NCBI RefSeq assembly: GCF_009727055.1
Contig: NC_052358.1
Span: 40,708,894-40,772,893 of the forward strand
Direction of reading: 5' to 3'
Origin: Benincasa hispida
Lineage: Eukaryota; Streptophyta; Magnoliopsida; Cucurbitales; Cucurbitaceae
Length of the DNA stretch: 64,000 nt
Shown: positions 24,501 to 37,104 of the stretch, in pieces
Layout: each line of letters begins with the position of its first letter
How positions within the stretch are numbered: the first letter of the stretch is position 1
Position numbers and translations under genes: made by a program
The notes under the pieces: generated by a model
Database searches by the model: none
Told to the model about the DNA's origin: nothing
The model's input: only the letters and a program-made list of their open reading frames with translations

Positions 24501-25112
24501 TAGATGACATGTTGTTGGCAGGTAGGTCCAAAGAAGATCTAACCCATGTTAAAATCCTCTTAAAAAGAGAGTTTGATATAAGGACTTAGGAGAATCAAGC
24601 AAGGTCCTAGGAATAGAGATCCAAAGGAACAAAGAAGAGTCTATTCTAAACATCAGTCAGTCCAATTACTGCAGGAAGATCCTTAAAAGGTTCAACATGA
24701 ATGATGCCAAACCTGTGAGCTTACCTATTGCTTAGCACTTTAAGTTTTCCTCAGCTAACTCTTCTAAAGATTTTGACCAATGACCTTATAAACAGATGGC
24801 TGTCATACCCTATAGTCAAGCAGTCGGAAGCCTAACGTATTTAATGATTTCTACCAGACCTAATCTCTCATATTCATGTCTAATCCTAGTAAGAGACATT
24901 GGGAGGCTACTAAATGGATCCTAAGGTACTTGGTTTGGTCTAAAAACTCAAGATCAGTCTACCAAAGATCAGTTGAACCAAACTTAGAACTTTATGGATA
25001 TGTGGATGCTAACTATGCTGGTGATATGGACAAAAGGAGGTTCTTAACAGGTTACCTTTTCCTTATGGTTCTAATCTAATTAGTTGGAAAGTATCACTAC
25101 AGCCTATAATAG
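21550..25112 (+). pseudogene. Copia gag-pol polyprotein, Tnt1/Tork lineage, degenerate
   Basis: All domains occur in order on one strand. Gag: starts MVVARYEVEKFDGKGDFGL, stop where Trp is expected, then 21712-22089 with LREKFFTFKIDP and LLNSLPEAYKKVK. Zinc knuckle at about 22230: NYCKKKGHLMRDC, whose first Cys codon (TGC) is TGA. GAG-pre-integrase: LWHKKLSHISEKGMQ. Integrase: FLTFIDDFSRK, IIDNGLEFCN, KNGVAERLNKT, giving the D-D-E spacing. RT (24227-24589): YQLDVKTAFLHGHIEEAIY and LLIYVDDMLLAG, the YVDD catalytic motif. RNase H: YGYVDANYAGD and SWKVSLQP, where it stops. At least ten stops or frameshifts make it inactive. The break at about 25112 joins the gag-like minus-strand gene. Confidence 0.88.
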
Positions 25113-25114
25113 CC

Positions 25115-25490
25115 TAGCTAGCCATTCACCACCAACAAAGAACTAATGATTTTTTTAATGTTTCATAGAGGAAACAATACCAACCAAAGCATTTTCACAT
25201 GCCGTGATATAGTAGAAGAAGTCACCAAATTTCGAACTATGCTTAAGTTGATACCAAGAGAGAAAACACGGAATAGATAAATAATCCCCATCACCTTAAG
25301 GTTGCCCAAAACGAAAACGAAACATAGCCAAATAAAAGCCTCAGGAGGATTATCTATGCTTTTGTCAGGATTAAGAACTCTCAAGTGCTCTATAGGAGAA
25401 ATGCCATACTCATAATGGAGTAGTTCAAGTTGAATACGAACCACAATGGATGGAAAATCCATAACACGCTTAGAAGGTTTTTCCACATAA
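25115..25490 (-). pseudogene. Gag-like gene of a gypsy-type element, N-terminal part
   Basis: The minus frame 25486-25163 reads IQLELLHYEYGISPIEHLRV, then PPEAFIWLCFVFVLGNLKVM and IYLFRVFSLG. After a frameshift come KHLKNH and FFVGGEWLA at about 25110-25150. This layout (ISP..L.PN, LFR.F, KNW...FFV...W) is what I recall of the N-terminal region of plant gag-like 'transposon protein' ORFs. It probably continues at 20790 on the minus strand. Confidence 0.5.
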
Positions 25491-25759
25491 TATACTCAAA
25501 AGGTTTCTGGGGACTCGTAATAAGAAGAAGAGTCATTGTCATAAAAAGTATATTTTCACTCTCCCCACCATCTCCATTCTTTTAGCCCATAACATGTGTC
25601 CTTCAAATTCTTCTCTTCCATAGTGTACCCACATCATATCAACGAACAAACACAACATAAACCCTATTTTAGGGTTCTAGGCTAACAATAAATACATAAG
25701 AATTCAAGTTTTAAGGTCAACCTATGATGGTTACTTCTTGGATTAATTAAGAAAATGTT

Positions 25760-26790
25760 TGATAGCGTTGAAAATGTGTTATCTCACTCCACTTAATTCG
25801 AAGTCTTTCCTAGATTTTATGGGTTTATTTTTTTTTTATTACAGATTTCAAGCATCAAAGAGGTGATTGAGTGTTAGAGTTGAAATGGAGCTAAAACGGA
25901 CCAAAATAGAGCTCAAATGCATCAACTGGGAAAGGAGTTATAATCGTGAAAACGCGCCTGAAGGTTCGGCACAATGATGCCGCTAGACACCATACATCAT
26001 ACACGACGTAAAATCCCGAGAGCGAGGATGCACCGAGTACCACGGTGCTCCGAAACTTGATGGAGAAGATATGCACACTGCCCATGCTTTGGCTCGGTGC
26101 TATGGCATGACGGTAAAACCCAAGGGCCAACATGTTTGCAACGTTGCGGTGCTACTTTGATTTTTTATAAATATAATGTTAGCCGCCAACATTGAGGATC
26201 ATCCAATTTTCTCTGATTCTCTATTCTTCTCCTTCATATTTTCTTATGTTCTTTCATTCGTTTACCTTCATCAATGTACTCAAACTTTTCCTTTCTTATC
26301 ATTATAAAGATTATTTACTAAGGAGTAAGTCTAGCTTAGGCATAAAGAAAATTTCCCCATGATTATAAGACTAGTGAGGTTTTGATCATTTTATTATAAT
26401 TCTCCATGTTATTTTATCATGCTCTTAATGATTTCGACTGTATTTTTTTCATGAATGTCTGAAAATTAATTAGGATATATCATCGGCAGTTAAGGATTAA
26501 TTTCCAATAGGTGACATATAATTGTATGTTAATCCGTAAATAAAAAATTGTTAGGTAGACTTGTAATTTGTGGACTATAACAAAGAGCATTATTGTTTTA
26601 TCAACCTAGAATAATCATATTGAATATTTAATTTGGCGTTTCCGATTAGAAATACATTCTAACAATTCCCTAAACTTTAATGTTGTTATTTAAATTGATT
26701 AGCATGTGTTTCATCTAATCCACTTGACTAATTAGATAATTTGGATTCTCATCTAGTGTTTCTAAGCAAGTTGGCTAAGCTAGAATAATA
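25760..26790 (+). mobile_element. Athila-like gypsy LTR
   Basis: It begins TGATAGCGTTGAAAATG. Two other gypsy LTRs here also begin TGATAG (minus strand at 31133, plus strand at 52918). It contains a cluster of GC-rich words (gcaacgttgcggtgct, about 26130-26150; cggtgctatggcatgacgg) and a TATA-like ttataaata at about 26166. No coding sequence follows. The right end is unclear. Confidence 0.5.
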
Positions 26791-26869
26791 TGGTTCTCGC
26801 CGAATCTGGTATGGTCGCTCACACAATAAGAGCTAGGAACAATAAGAGAAGATCAAGAAGAAGGACCTT

Positions 26870-27010
26870 TGCACAACCCTTCTGAGAAGAAGAGAAGAAG
26901 AAAAAAAGAGAAAAAAACCCTCAGAGAAGTTGAGGAAGAAGAAGAAAAAAAAACCCTTGCACAAACCCGCCAAAAGAAAGAAAGACGGACAGATCTGTAA
27001 TTTCACTCAT
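26870..27010. repeat. GAAGAA-rich low-complexity tract
   Basis: Purine-rich AAGAAGAAGA sequence with a repeated 'cccttgcacaa(c/a)cc' motif. No gene is supported. Confidence 0.5.
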
Positions 27011-27229
27011 CTATAATGTCAATAGAAGGTCAATTACCACTGCTTTTTAAAAAATGAGACATTTTTAATTTTGAGACTCTAAAACAAGTCACTAGGCAGT
27101 TTTCTCAATAAATAAGGAAAGATAATTCCATAAGGAGACTACCTATCATAGAACAAGTTACTTGACAGCATGCAAAACATTTTGCCTATACAAAAGATAG
27201 CCACTCATACTAGAGTAACAACCCCCTTT

Positions 27230-27480
27230 GGCAAATTTTTTTAAGGCAAACCAAAACCACCCATCACAATACGCAGTGGAAGACCCAGACAGCGAACAAC
27301 GACTTAAACACACATAATATAGATATAAGCTTTGGTCAAATAACATTAACATGTTTCAAAACATAATCAACCAAAAACAATAGCAAAAATACACAGGCCT
27401 CCTCCTTGGGGTTGTAAAAGAAATGCTTCAGAGTAGTAAAAGATTAACAAAATAAAAGAAGAAAAAAAAAAGGATCAAGG
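27230..27480. other. Intergenic with LTR-like word
   Basis: The word acgcagtggaag at about 27272 also occurs near the end of the minus-strand LTR at 16.65 kb (16651-16662). Otherwise nothing is recognised. Confidence 0.25.
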
Positions 27481-28420
27481 GTCAGGCACATCCTCAGCAT
27501 AAAAAACATTTAACCCAGAGGCAGACAGACCATCAGCCCATGGAATTGACAAACGTAAAACTGAAACAAAGCATCCACCTCCTCCTTGCGCGCAACAACA
27601 TTTTGAATAAGTGCATTCAAGGAACTGGATTCAGAGACAAAGACAAGCATAATGTGATTCCAGGAATAAGAAAACTAATATCTCCAATAGCAACATCAGG
27701 AAGGGGAAGATCCTTAGTTACAGGAGGGCAGGAACATGATGAGCTTGAAACAGTTTATAGCTATAATGAATGGGCAATTGGGCTGGACCAAGAGTATCAG
27801 AGACAAAATATCAGGATTTTGAGAAAGAATGATGCCACAAATTGGTCCTGTGAAGCATATGAGAATCAATATGACAAAGCACTAGATTAAAAACAAATGT
27901 CTCAAAATTAAACGACGGTCGAGTCCCAAATTGATATAGCAAACTAGACAAGGTAGGAGAAATATATCGGACCCATGAATGGAAGGACACTGGTTGGCAA
28001 TACCAATCTTGTAAAGAATAACATATTTGGCGTTTAAATCAAAAGCAATTTTTTGACCCTGTTGTAGCCCAACTTGTACATACACCCTAGTGAGCTTAGT
28101 GATAAGATATTTTACTGTGGGGCGCTACTGTTCTTGCACAGAGCTATCGTCCCTTTCTAGATACTAATTAATAAGAGATAGATAGAAGTTGAAACAATAC
28201 CCTCGAACATGCACTTTCCTAATATTCGGACTATACGACTCATTCATCATCTTAGGCAGATTAACGATAAATTCACATATCAAATGAGGATAAAAGGGCC
28301 CTACATTCACCACAATTTTCAAAATACATGCCTTCTGAATATGAGCAATAATATTAAGACGTTCGTGATCTTGTTCTGATGACTCCTTTTGTTCGCATGA
28401 ATTTCACGCCATGCAAAACT
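27481..28420 (-). pseudogene. Gag-like / 'plant transposon protein' fragment
   Basis: Read on the minus strand, frames give FYPHLICEFIVNLPKMMN, then RKVHVRGYCFNFYLSLINQY, a gap with stops, GQKIAFDLNAKYVILYK and ICGIILSQNPDIL. This order (F.P.L..EF..N, V.VRG..F.FS...IN..L, GIIL.QHPDIL) matches a gag-like domain often annotated in cucurbit genomes as 'putative plant transposon protein', as far as I recall. Several frameshifts are needed. The long plus-strand frame at 27540-27890 is its antisense shadow. Confidence 0.5.
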
Positions 28421-29655
28421 GCAAGTGTGCGTTGTCTCGTTTGCATATAATGATTGAGGTTGAGTATTGTCCTCAAGACTTAGCCAGTAACTTAGTTATG
28501 TACCATGACAACTTTTACCTTTTTTTCATCTAGAGAAATTAAACTTTAAAGATATTCTTTTTTAATTAACACTACACCTAATCCTATTTAAGTAGTTACC
28601 ATATTTAAAGGAAAAAGTTAAACACCAATCTCATGCTTTATATATAATTTAAATTGAGGGTCATTATAATGGGGTAGTCCTTACGTTGAATGGTGATAAA
28701 GAATAATGTGCTCTGTTTAATTTTCCTAAATTAAGCTCAAGTATAAAGTTAAGGAAGGTGTCTTTTTTAGAACCAAATTCAAACACAGGGACTTGTAACT
28801 GAAAGTAGATGTTAAACTTTATGGATGAAATGGGCGTAGGCACATGTTAATCAAATGAATACGTTGATAAGTGTTTCTATAGCTAAGTTGATAAATTAAT
28901 TACAAGCTAAGGGGGATAGTGGATGAAAATGAACATGGAGGATGGTAATGGAAGTGTGATGCATTGAGTGTGTCAGTGAGATGGTGAAGTGTGGAATAAA
29001 GGGAAAATGGTATATGTGGATGACAAAGATACAACACAAATGAAGCAACGTGCGTTAAAAGGTTGGAAAATCGGTTACTAAAGTAGGGTTGAGAAGGTTC
29101 ACTAACATTCACCTAAGTAATGCATAAATATTTGTTCATGCCTTTAACTTATAAAATGAAGATCTCACCTCTTGGTGTTCTATGCCTCATAACTCCTATC
29201 TCTAGGAAACATGCTCAAATTAAGAATGGACAAAAGACTAACTTGATCTCTAAAGCTACTTCTTCTTGTGTTTAATGAGTTCCATAGTCACCTAATCTCT
29301 CAAGCAGATAGCTATTTCTACTTAAACCGATTGATCAGATGGATTTAAGCAATAGATTAAGCACACATTAACATGATGAACTTCAACTTATACTAAACTT
29401 ATGAGAATGCTAGCTCATTCTTCCCAACCCATTAAGAAATTAGTTGCTCATGATGGAAAAAAATGAAAGCATGGATGAATAAGAAGTGATGAAAATCATG
29501 ATTTCTATTTAAAATAAAGAGAATCTTTTTATCTCAATACCCAAAATACAAATTCAAGTAAGAACATAATAAATGTGTAGAGATAAAGATGTCAAAAATC
29601 GTCGACACAATCTCTTACTCCTTTTGGATCGACCGAAGGAATGGGTGTCGTAAAC
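28421..29655. other. Intergenic, nothing recognised
   Basis: AT-rich sequence lacking a supported gene. A minus-strand frame at 28900-29112 has no recognisable domain. Confidence 0.4.
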
Positions 29656-31133
29656 CTCCCCAACAATCAAATAATATATATAATTTCACTGAACCGACTA
29701 GTTATACTACAAGGTAGCACAAACGGCAAGTCCGAGGTCGAACCATAGAGAGCCTAAGATAAAATCTTTTCTAAGCTAAATTAGTCTTTAAAAAGCAGTA
29801 AACCAGGGGATTTTATGATTGATTTGATAGGAAAAGCTAAATGCATCATTTAAAATGCGGACAAATAAGATAGATTGAGAAAGAGTTAGGACGAAAATAA
29901 TATTACCTTCGCCGCTTTAGAGACCTTTGGGCTATCTATGAATTTATTCATCAATTAATCAAGTGAACATTTAACGATTAACTATTTCTCAAGCCTAATC
30001 GAATGTAGGGAAAGCTCAACAAACTCCCTAAAGAAAATCAATGTGATGTCCATTCCTAAATTAACTAAATGTTGTCACACAAGCCCTTTCATTTAGTTAA
30101 TTGCATTAAGTTCTTGAATTGATTAAGACATTAAGTTAAATTGGCCAAATCTAACCTAATGCATTCCCAATCTTTAGGTTTCGTTATGTTTTAGGTGGTC
30201 TTACAAGTTTAGCAATCAAGCCATAATTCTAACTAAAACCTATTGCTACTCAAAATTAGCATGCTTTTGATGCAATTATGGACATAAAAAACATTCATAG
30301 CAAGAGTGAACAAACATACGAGTATATGCGATTAAGTTGTCAATTAAATCTATCTATATGCTGATTCTTTAAATTAAAACAAAGAGAGGAAATAAATAAG
30401 AAACAGAAAGATCCAAGAAGATTTTATCAAATCTCATAAAATTCATAGAAAATGCCCAACAAACATCAAAACCAACAATCAACCTTAAAACATTCATCGA
30501 ATCCGAATCACGATGCTAGGATATGCAATTAAAACTCAAAATACAAAGTAATCTCATGAGTTTTGGCCTGAAATGGTCAAAATCGACCTAAAACTCTTCC
30601 TTAACCTAATTCGGAAAGAAAAATCTATTTTTATACCAAGAGTGCAGCGTTGTAACGTTGTGATCAACGTAGCAACGCTGGCTTTTTAGTTGCTGCTGCA
30701 TAAGGGTCTAGTGTATCAATGCTATCTGCTATGCTCTTCAACTCGCTAGGCACGCGCTCGTTCCCTCTGCTTCCATCAATGTGAATAGCATTGGGACGCT
30801 ACGTTAAATGCAGGCTACTGCCTTCTAGCACAAGGCTTCAACATAAAGTGGGCATTGCGACGCTCCGAACGCATGTGATGATTCTGTCTTTCAATGTAAG
30901 CCTACGCTCTGTAGAGGGTTGCTACACTCAATCATGGGCATTTTGGTAATTTTGTTCTCTTAAACTTGTTAATGCAACCAAAGCTCTATTTCAACTGTTT
31001 CTTATCCCCTTTTTGCTCTAAATGATCTTTCTACTCTTTAACTGCTTAATACCTACAAAATAGAATAATAAACGTGTAAAATTCATAAATGAACCTAAAT
31101 TACGCTAAGGAAAATAGTACTTTTATAGTGCTA
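29656..31133 (-). mobile_element. Gypsy-type LTR plus decayed primer-binding site, minus strand
   Basis: The minus strand begins TGATAGCACTATAAAAGTAC at 31133 and runs to about 29690. Just beyond it, minus strand TTGTTGGGGAGGTT (about 29658-29672) is a plausible decayed PBS, compared with the usual gypsy GTTGCCGGGGA. A GC-rich block with agcgttgtaacgttg, gcaacgctgg and cattgcgacgctccg lies at 30640-30900, as in the other TGATAG LTRs of this window. No gag or pol follows on the minus side within about 1.2 kb. Confidence 0.5.
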
Positions 31134-31139
31134 TCACTT

Positions 31140-32190
31140 TGGCTTAATGGATGATTGCTTCATTGGTGCTATTAATGGCAATGGTGATGCTCTCTTCCTA
31201 ATCGAAGAAGAAGAATAAGCTCTTACTCAGAATTTCTCAAAGAGAAGCTTGAGAGGTTGAAGACAATGGAGGGAAAAATTGGGTAGAGTTTCGGTCAATC
31301 TCTTGACAAAAAGTCCGACATATGAATTTAAGACCGTGGGGCTATTTATAGACATTAAATGGAAGGTTCTCAGCTTCTTTCTAATGATTATCAGACATCT
31401 TTGAATTTAATTCTATGCTCTGCTGTGCCAACTTCACACGCCACAAATTCATTGGTTCTGTCATAAATATCTCAAATCAGTACAGAAAAATCTATCATTT
31501 ATAGACTCCTATTAGCGATAAATACTATCATTGATAGGCTTTTATTAACGTTATAGTTCATCATTGATAAACACTGATAGCTGGATCTAAACTTTGGTAC
31601 ATCTACACAAAAAACTTTATTGTTTTATATCTGCTAATATCTTAAGTCTGGGTGTTATATTTGTAACTGCCTCATAAATTAATTAGATTTTATAAACATT
31701 CAACGGTATATAAGTTTGAGAATTTACTAAATTATTAACATCCTCTCTTGAACTTAGTTAATCTCTTATTAATTTCAAGTACAAACCTTTTAGTCCATTT
31801 TCTAAATTAACAATGCATTAGAAAACACTCCTTGATTACTCCTACAAGTATTCTCAATTTATCTCATTTGTCATTACAAGTAGATCATTCATATTGTTAC
31901 CCAAGAATCATGACTCCTTTTGAAAGGACTCAACCTCTAGTAAAATAACCTCACTTTTGTGTTAGCTACTCTATTAGTTATGCAATCTAAAGTCTAAAAT
32001 TCAAGTTTTACTTTTTCCAAGTTCCAACTTAAATTACAAATCAATTAATTATTGGTATGAGCATCAAAATCATTAAGACTAGATTGTATAAATACAAGAG
32101 TTTGCAATATTAAAACATCCAAAACAAAAGATAATGCTTTCATCTATGGAGTTCTCTACTCATATCACCAGTCAAACTCCATAGAATCCA
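31140..32190 (-). other. Possible minus-strand LTR or UTR sequence, unassigned
   Basis: It contains a minus-strand TATA-like box (plus: gctatttatag, about 31339-31349) and a short TATCA/TGATA palindrome cluster (31490-31590). No termini or coding sequence are seen. Confidence 0.25.
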
Positions 32191-33382
32191 TTGGATTGTT
32201 ATGGAGGTGTCATTCGATTAGTTTGAATTTGATGACCTAATTTAAGTTTTTGTGTTAGTTTTCAAAATGTGTTCAAATTTTTATATGATTTTGATGGTCT
32301 ATTTTAATTGCATTAAGTGTGTCAGTTAATATATTAAACAGAAAGTATATTAGTTAATTTGTTCTATTTTAATTTTTTTTTATATGATTTTGATGCCATG
32401 TTACTTATGTTTAGTCCAATATATCGATTTATAGTGTATATATTTTGTAATTCATATATCAGTTGATTGATATACTAGATTTAAAGTTGAATAAAAGCAT
32501 ATATCAACTATATTTTTTATATACCAAATATGAAGCACATATCATTCTAAATAATTTGTTCAGTATACCAATAGTTGATAACCACTCGGTCAAAATTCAA
32601 TTTTCAAGTATAACATTATTGTGTCAATAGCTTATTAACACACATTAAAAATGGTTACAACAAAATGAATTGAACCATTATAAGTTGATGATAATGTAAT
32701 AAAAAAATAATACTTTAAAACAAATGAGTAAGGTTTAAAAAATTAGGTCCATGAATAATTGAAAAGTGAATGATAAATTTGGTATATCAATTGTATAATT
32801 GACCAATTTACTAAATATAAGGTATATTGATCGACTGATATATCATATATAAAGAATGTCACCAAATAGGGTAAAATTGGAATAATAAAAAATAAAAAAT
32901 ATATCTGATATTTTATTGCTATATTTGCAAATTTCAAAAAACTATTGCTAAATTTACAACTTTTAGTTTTTTTTTTAATCTTTTTTCCTATTCATACAAT
33001 GGCCCCCAAAAAACGTAATTTTATTATAAAAAAAAGGTAATTTGCCCAAAAATAATACGCTAAACTATAAAAAATAGTCTTGAATTTTATCATTCGTTTA
33101 AAAGATACTCAAATTATTTCAAAAGATGTAATATTAACCACAATCCTTAATAAGTATTTCAAAATTATCTTGAAGTATAAAATTTCAAAATTATGTAGTC
33201 TCAATTTTCGTACTTTCTAGAGATTCACACTCTTATGTTTTCAAACAAATATACTTTTGAAATAAATGATAAATCCAAGGATATTTTTGGTAATTTACTT
33301 CAAAATAATATTTGAGAAATGACTTTTCTAATCACGCCAAAAAAACCATCCTCAAAAATATCTCCGACTATTGTAGCGTTAG
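32191..33382. other. AT-rich upstream region of the P450 gene
   Basis: Very AT-rich. Repeated 'atatatcagttgattgata' words at 32400-32580 and 32780-32850 resemble the short-motif repeats elsewhere in the window. No gene is seen. Confidence 0.4.
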
Positions 33383-33420
33383 TATAATATAAAAACAGAC
33401 TTTTGTGTTGTGATATATAA
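33383..33420 (+). promoter_or_regulatory. Candidate TATA boxes of the P450 gene
   Basis: tataatataaaaa at 33383-33395 (about 75 bp before the ATG) and tgatatataa at 33411-33420 (about 48 bp before). The first leaves a sensible short 5' UTR. The transcription start cannot be read from sequence alone. Confidence 0.4.
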
Positions 33421-33467
33421 CAGTGTTCCGTTTCTGTTTGGATTCAACAAAAATAACCACACAAAAA

Positions 33468-35024
33468 ATGGAGACCTGGTTCATCTTCCTTATCTCCCTC
33501 TGCATTTGCTCTCTTTGCACCTCCATTTTTACCCATTTCCGAAGCTCCACTAAGCTTCCACCAGGCCCTCCTTCAATCCCCATCCTCACCAATTTGCTAT
33601 GGCTTCGTAGATCCTCCCTCCAAATCGAGTCTCTACTCCGGAGTTTCGTCTCTAAATATGGTCCCGTCGTCACCCTCCGCATCGGCTCCAGATCCACTGT
33701 CTTCATCGCCGACCGCTCAATTGCCCACAAGATCCTCGTCCAAAACGGTGCTCTATTTGCTGATCGTCCACCGGCGTTAACTGTTGGCAAGGTCATGACC
33801 TCCAACCAACACAATATTAGCTCTGCCTCTTACGGCCCACTCTGGCGCCTCCTACGTCGCAATCTCACTTCCCAAATCCTCCATCCTTCCCGTGTCAGGT
33901 CCTACAGCCAAGCTCGCAAGTGGGTTTTGGATATTCTTCTTAATCGCCTTCAATCTCAGTCTGAATCGGGGAACCCTGTTTCAGTCATAGACAATTTTCA
34001 GTACGCAATGTTTTGTTTGTTGGTGTTGATGTGTTTTGGGGATAAGCTTGAGGAATCCCAGATCCACGAAGTCGAGAACGTGGAGCGAGAGCTTATATTG
34101 AGTTTTCCGCGTTTCAACATTCTCAATTTCTGGCCTAAATTCACAAAGATTTTGCTTCGGAAACGCTGGGAGGCGCTTCTCCAACTAAAAAGGAACAAAG
34201 AGAAGGTTCTAATTCCTTTGATTGAAGCTCGAAGGAAGGCTAATCAAAACAGAGCAAACCGAGCTCAAACTGATGAAAGAGAAGAAGAGTTCGTGCTGTC
34301 ATATGTTGATACGCTGCTCGAATTGGAGCTGCCCGACGAGAAGAGAAAGCTTACCGATGACGAAATGGTCACTTTATGCTCTGAATTCCTCAACGCCGGC
34401 ACCGACACAACATCCACGGCCTTGCAATGGATAATGGCGAATTTAGTGAAATGCCCAGAAATCCAAAACAAGCTTTTTGCAGAGATGAAAAGAGTACTGG
34501 GAGATGAATCAAGAGAGGAGGTGAAAGAAGAGGATTTGGGGAAGCTTCCATATTTGAAAGCTGTGATTTTAGAAGGATTAAGAAGACACCCACCAGCGCA
34601 TTTCGTGCTGCCACATGCAGTGAAAGAAGATACAGAGTTGGGAAATTATGTGATACCAAAGAATGGGACTGTAAATTTCATGGTGGCCGAAATGGGATGG
34701 GATCCGGAAATGTGGGAAGATCCGACGGCGTTTAAGCCCGAGAGGTTCATGAAAGGTGGGAAAGAAGAAGAAGTAGCAGAGTTTGATATAACAGGGAGCA
34801 AGGAGATAAAGATGATGCCGTTTGGCGTAGGGAGGAGGATATGTCCAGGATGGGGCGTGGCGATTCTCCATTTAGAGTATTTCATAGCTAATTTGGTCTG
34901 GCGGTTCGAATGGAAGGCCGTGGACGGAGACGAAGTTGATATGTCGGAGAAGGAAGAGCTCACCGTCGTCATGAAAAAGCCTCTTGAAGCCAACATACAT
35001 CCAAGGATTCATATTGAGAACTGA
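33468..35024 (+). CDS. Cytochrome P450, CYP89A-like (518 aa, single exon)
   Basis: A haem-thiolate monooxygenase expected on the ER membrane facing the cytosol, using electrons from NADPH-P450 reductase. Seen in the protein: an N-terminal membrane helix (residues 3-24, [19 protein letters not shown]), the proline hinge [11 protein letters not shown] (30-40), C-helix WRLLRRNL, I-helix AGTDTT (310-315), K-helix EGLR (369-372), PERF (424-427) and the haem loop [10 protein letters not shown] (452-461) with Cys459 as axial ligand. Overall wording and the lack of introns fit the CYP89A subfamily. One Arabidopsis member, CYP89A9, acts in chlorophyll breakdown, but most lack a known substrate, so I name none. 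I chose ATG 33468 because the upstream frame to 33423 has only a GTG and the hydrophobic anchor starts right after this ATG. There is no internal stop or frameshift. A broken paralogue lies 25 kb downstream in the same orientation. Confidence 0.95.
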   Translation: METWFIFLISLCICSLCTSIFTHFRSSTKLPPGPPSIPILTNLLWLRRSSLQIESLLRSFVSKYGPVVTLRIGSRSTVFIADRSIAHKILVQNGALFADRPPALTVGKVMTSNQHNISSASYGPLWRLLRRNLTSQILHPSRVRSYSQARKWVLDILLNRLQSQSESGNPVSVIDNFQYAMFCLLVLMCFGDKLEESQIHEVENVERELILSFPRFNILNFWPKFTKILLRKRWEALLQLKRNKEKVLIPLIEARRKANQNRANRAQTDEREEEFVLSYVDTLLELELPDEKRKLTDDEMVTLCSEFLNAGTDTTSTALQWIMANLVKCPEIQNKLFAEMKRVLGDESREEVKEEDLGKLPYLKAVILEGLRRHPPAHFVLPHAVKEDTELGNYVIPKNGTVNFMVAEMGWDPEMWEDPTAFKPERFMKGGKEEEVAEFDITGSKEIKMMPFGVGRRICPGWGVAILHLEYFIANLVWRFEWKAVDGDEVDMSEKEELTVVMKKPLEANIHPRIHIEN

Positions 35025-35365
35025 TTCTGCGGTATTATAAGTTTTTTTAGGGCTAGATTATAGAAATTACCCTTTCAACTTGAAAGGAATGTTGGATAGG
35101 TTACTCTGTTATATTTGAAGTCCTGTTATAATAGTTGGTATTTCAAACCATCAATAACTTATGATCAATAACAATATTACTATACTAAATTTCAAATTCC
35201 TTTTTATTATAGCGTTTGTTATTTTCTATACTCATCATCGGTTCACCTCTTTGTTATAAAATGTGTATTATTTTCAACTCAGATTAATAGTCTGCACCTC
35301 AATCAACAGATTATTATTAATCTACATATTATAATAACTATAGACTATAATAACAAACTTGGAAA
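35025..35365. other. 3' flank of the P450 gene
   Basis: AT-rich. Several AATAA-like words (about 35150-35180) could serve as polyadenylation signals, but none is clearly favoured. Confidence 0.35.
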
Positions 35366-36270
35366 AGCTATAAGATGTTTTGTCACTCAGAACATGAATG
35401 TTTAACAGAAAGCATAGACAAACACGGCAACAACAGAATACGAACAATAAGAAATCAAGTAAAGACATTTAGAAATTGGTAACTTAGTTCGGTGAAAATT
35501 CACCTACGTTTAGGGGGCAGTATGCTCAGAAAAGATAATCCACTAATAATGAAGAGGCAAACAATTACAACGTAGTACTTATTACTCATGTAGAGCCCTA
35601 CTCATAGATCACTTAGGCTCCCCTTAAATGTGAGACTCTCTCTCAAAAGAACTTAGGCTCCCCCTAAGTATGTTAATATTAGTGTTGAACACTTCGGCTT
35701 TCAATAGTGTGTGGCACTTCTCTCAACAATATTAACTCCCTTCACTGATGAATCTTAGATCCTCTCTAAGATTAAGAATTCCTTCCAAGAATGAAGTCTT
35801 AGGCTCCCCCTAAAACCGAGAATCACTTCTCGATGACAATGCCTTAGACTCCCTATAAGACAGAGATTATCTTCTAGGTCTTACACATTTCAATCAACAA
35901 GATTGCACAGCGGTATATAATGAGTAAAGAAAAAAATACGATGTTGCACAATTCGGCCACCAAGAATAGAAATACTCTCCGATAATAGTCAAATGCGGCA
36001 GTCTAAATGAACGTCATTTTTTTCCTTTTAAGAACTGAAGCCAAGAAAGGAAACACAATCATTTTCCGAAAAAAAATAAGCTGAGCCATGAACAAAGAAA
36101 ATATCAGGCAAAAAATAAATCTGCAGAATATTTCCAATTAAGGAAAGTAAATATACAGGAGGAAAAAACATCTTTGGTGACCGTTGTTAAGACAACATTT
36201 GTGACAACGACACAACGGAAAAATTAGCACATGCAGCCTTAAAAAAATATGGAGCCAATCAACCAAGTTC
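35366..36270 (-). mobile_element. LTR-like fragment with repeated 'cttaggctcccc' motif
   Basis: The stretch 'aacttagttcggtgaaaattc' followed by cacctacgtttaggggg (about 35480-35518) recalls a minus-strand plant LTR segment. The motif cttaggctcccc(c/t)taa(a/g) recurs at about 35607, 35650 and 35807, with diverged copies at about 35754 and 35843. Each lies near a word for its complement (agattaagaattc, ctaagatt), so short hairpins are possible. No coding domain is present. Confidence 0.35.
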
Positions 36271-37104
36271 TAATAAAACATAATGTTCCAAATATCTTCT
36301 AAAAGTTTCTATAATATTCTCAAACGTTTTTTAAAAAGTTAAAAAATATTCAAAAGATTTAGTTTTTGGATGGAACCGTAGTACTTTGTTTAAAAAACTT
36401 GAACTTTAAAAAATTTCAATAATATGTCACAACGTCAAAATGATAAAAAATACTATGAACGAAAACTGTTAATACCTCATTTAAAAAATACCTTAGTTAA
36501 GAGTTGCTTTAATATTCTTCCTTTTAAAAAAAATTAAAATGTTTATAATCTTTGTATAGTGATCAATTATTTTAAGTTATCCTTGCATTGGAAAATAACC
36601 AATTATAAATCAACTATATAAGTACCTTCTTTCTTTTCATATATATATTCTCATTTTTCTCTGGGTCATCAAATCCTTACACCAATTTCCTTATGAGCTA
36701 AATATAAACCAAAACCTCCTGTTAAAACACAAAATCTTACAAAATTCAAAGGAAAATTACAATGGATGACAATTTAAGTATGTTATTTTGTAGGTGTATT
36801 ACTCATATTTGATGTTTTGCAAATATGTCGAAACATCAAATCTGAATTTCTAATTATTTTTTATTAAATAAATACCTAAACAATTAATTGATAGAGAAAG
36901 AAAGAAAGATATAGAAAGAGAAGTGGTGACCGGACGTGTGGTGGTCGAAGGAGGTAAGTGACAAAGAGATGGAGTAGTAGTCAATGACAAATTGTATGCA
37001 ATTGGTGAAAGAAAGATGTTGAGGGAAAGAAAGATTGAGAGCGAGAAAAATGGCGATTGACAACTAACGATCACCTGACCGGATGTGTGGCGGTTGACAG
37101 AGGT
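36271..37104. other. AT-rich intergenic with a small duplication
   Basis: A short GC-richer phrase is repeated: gtgaccggacgtgtggtggt (about 36925-36945) and cctgaccggatgtgtggcgg (about 37074-37093). Nothing else is recognised. Confidence 0.4.

Noticed and set aside
27540..27890. 116-codon plus-strand open frame
   Set aside because: Antisense to minus-strand gag-like text (GIILSQNPDIL), which is the recognisable coding sense.
33423..33467. N-terminal extension of the P450 by 15 codons
   Set aside because: It begins with GTG, not ATG. The membrane anchor and family start fit the ATG at 33468.
33368..34996. Several long minus-strand open frames across the P450 gene
   Set aside because: Antisense shadows of a strongly coding plus-strand frame with all P450 motifs.
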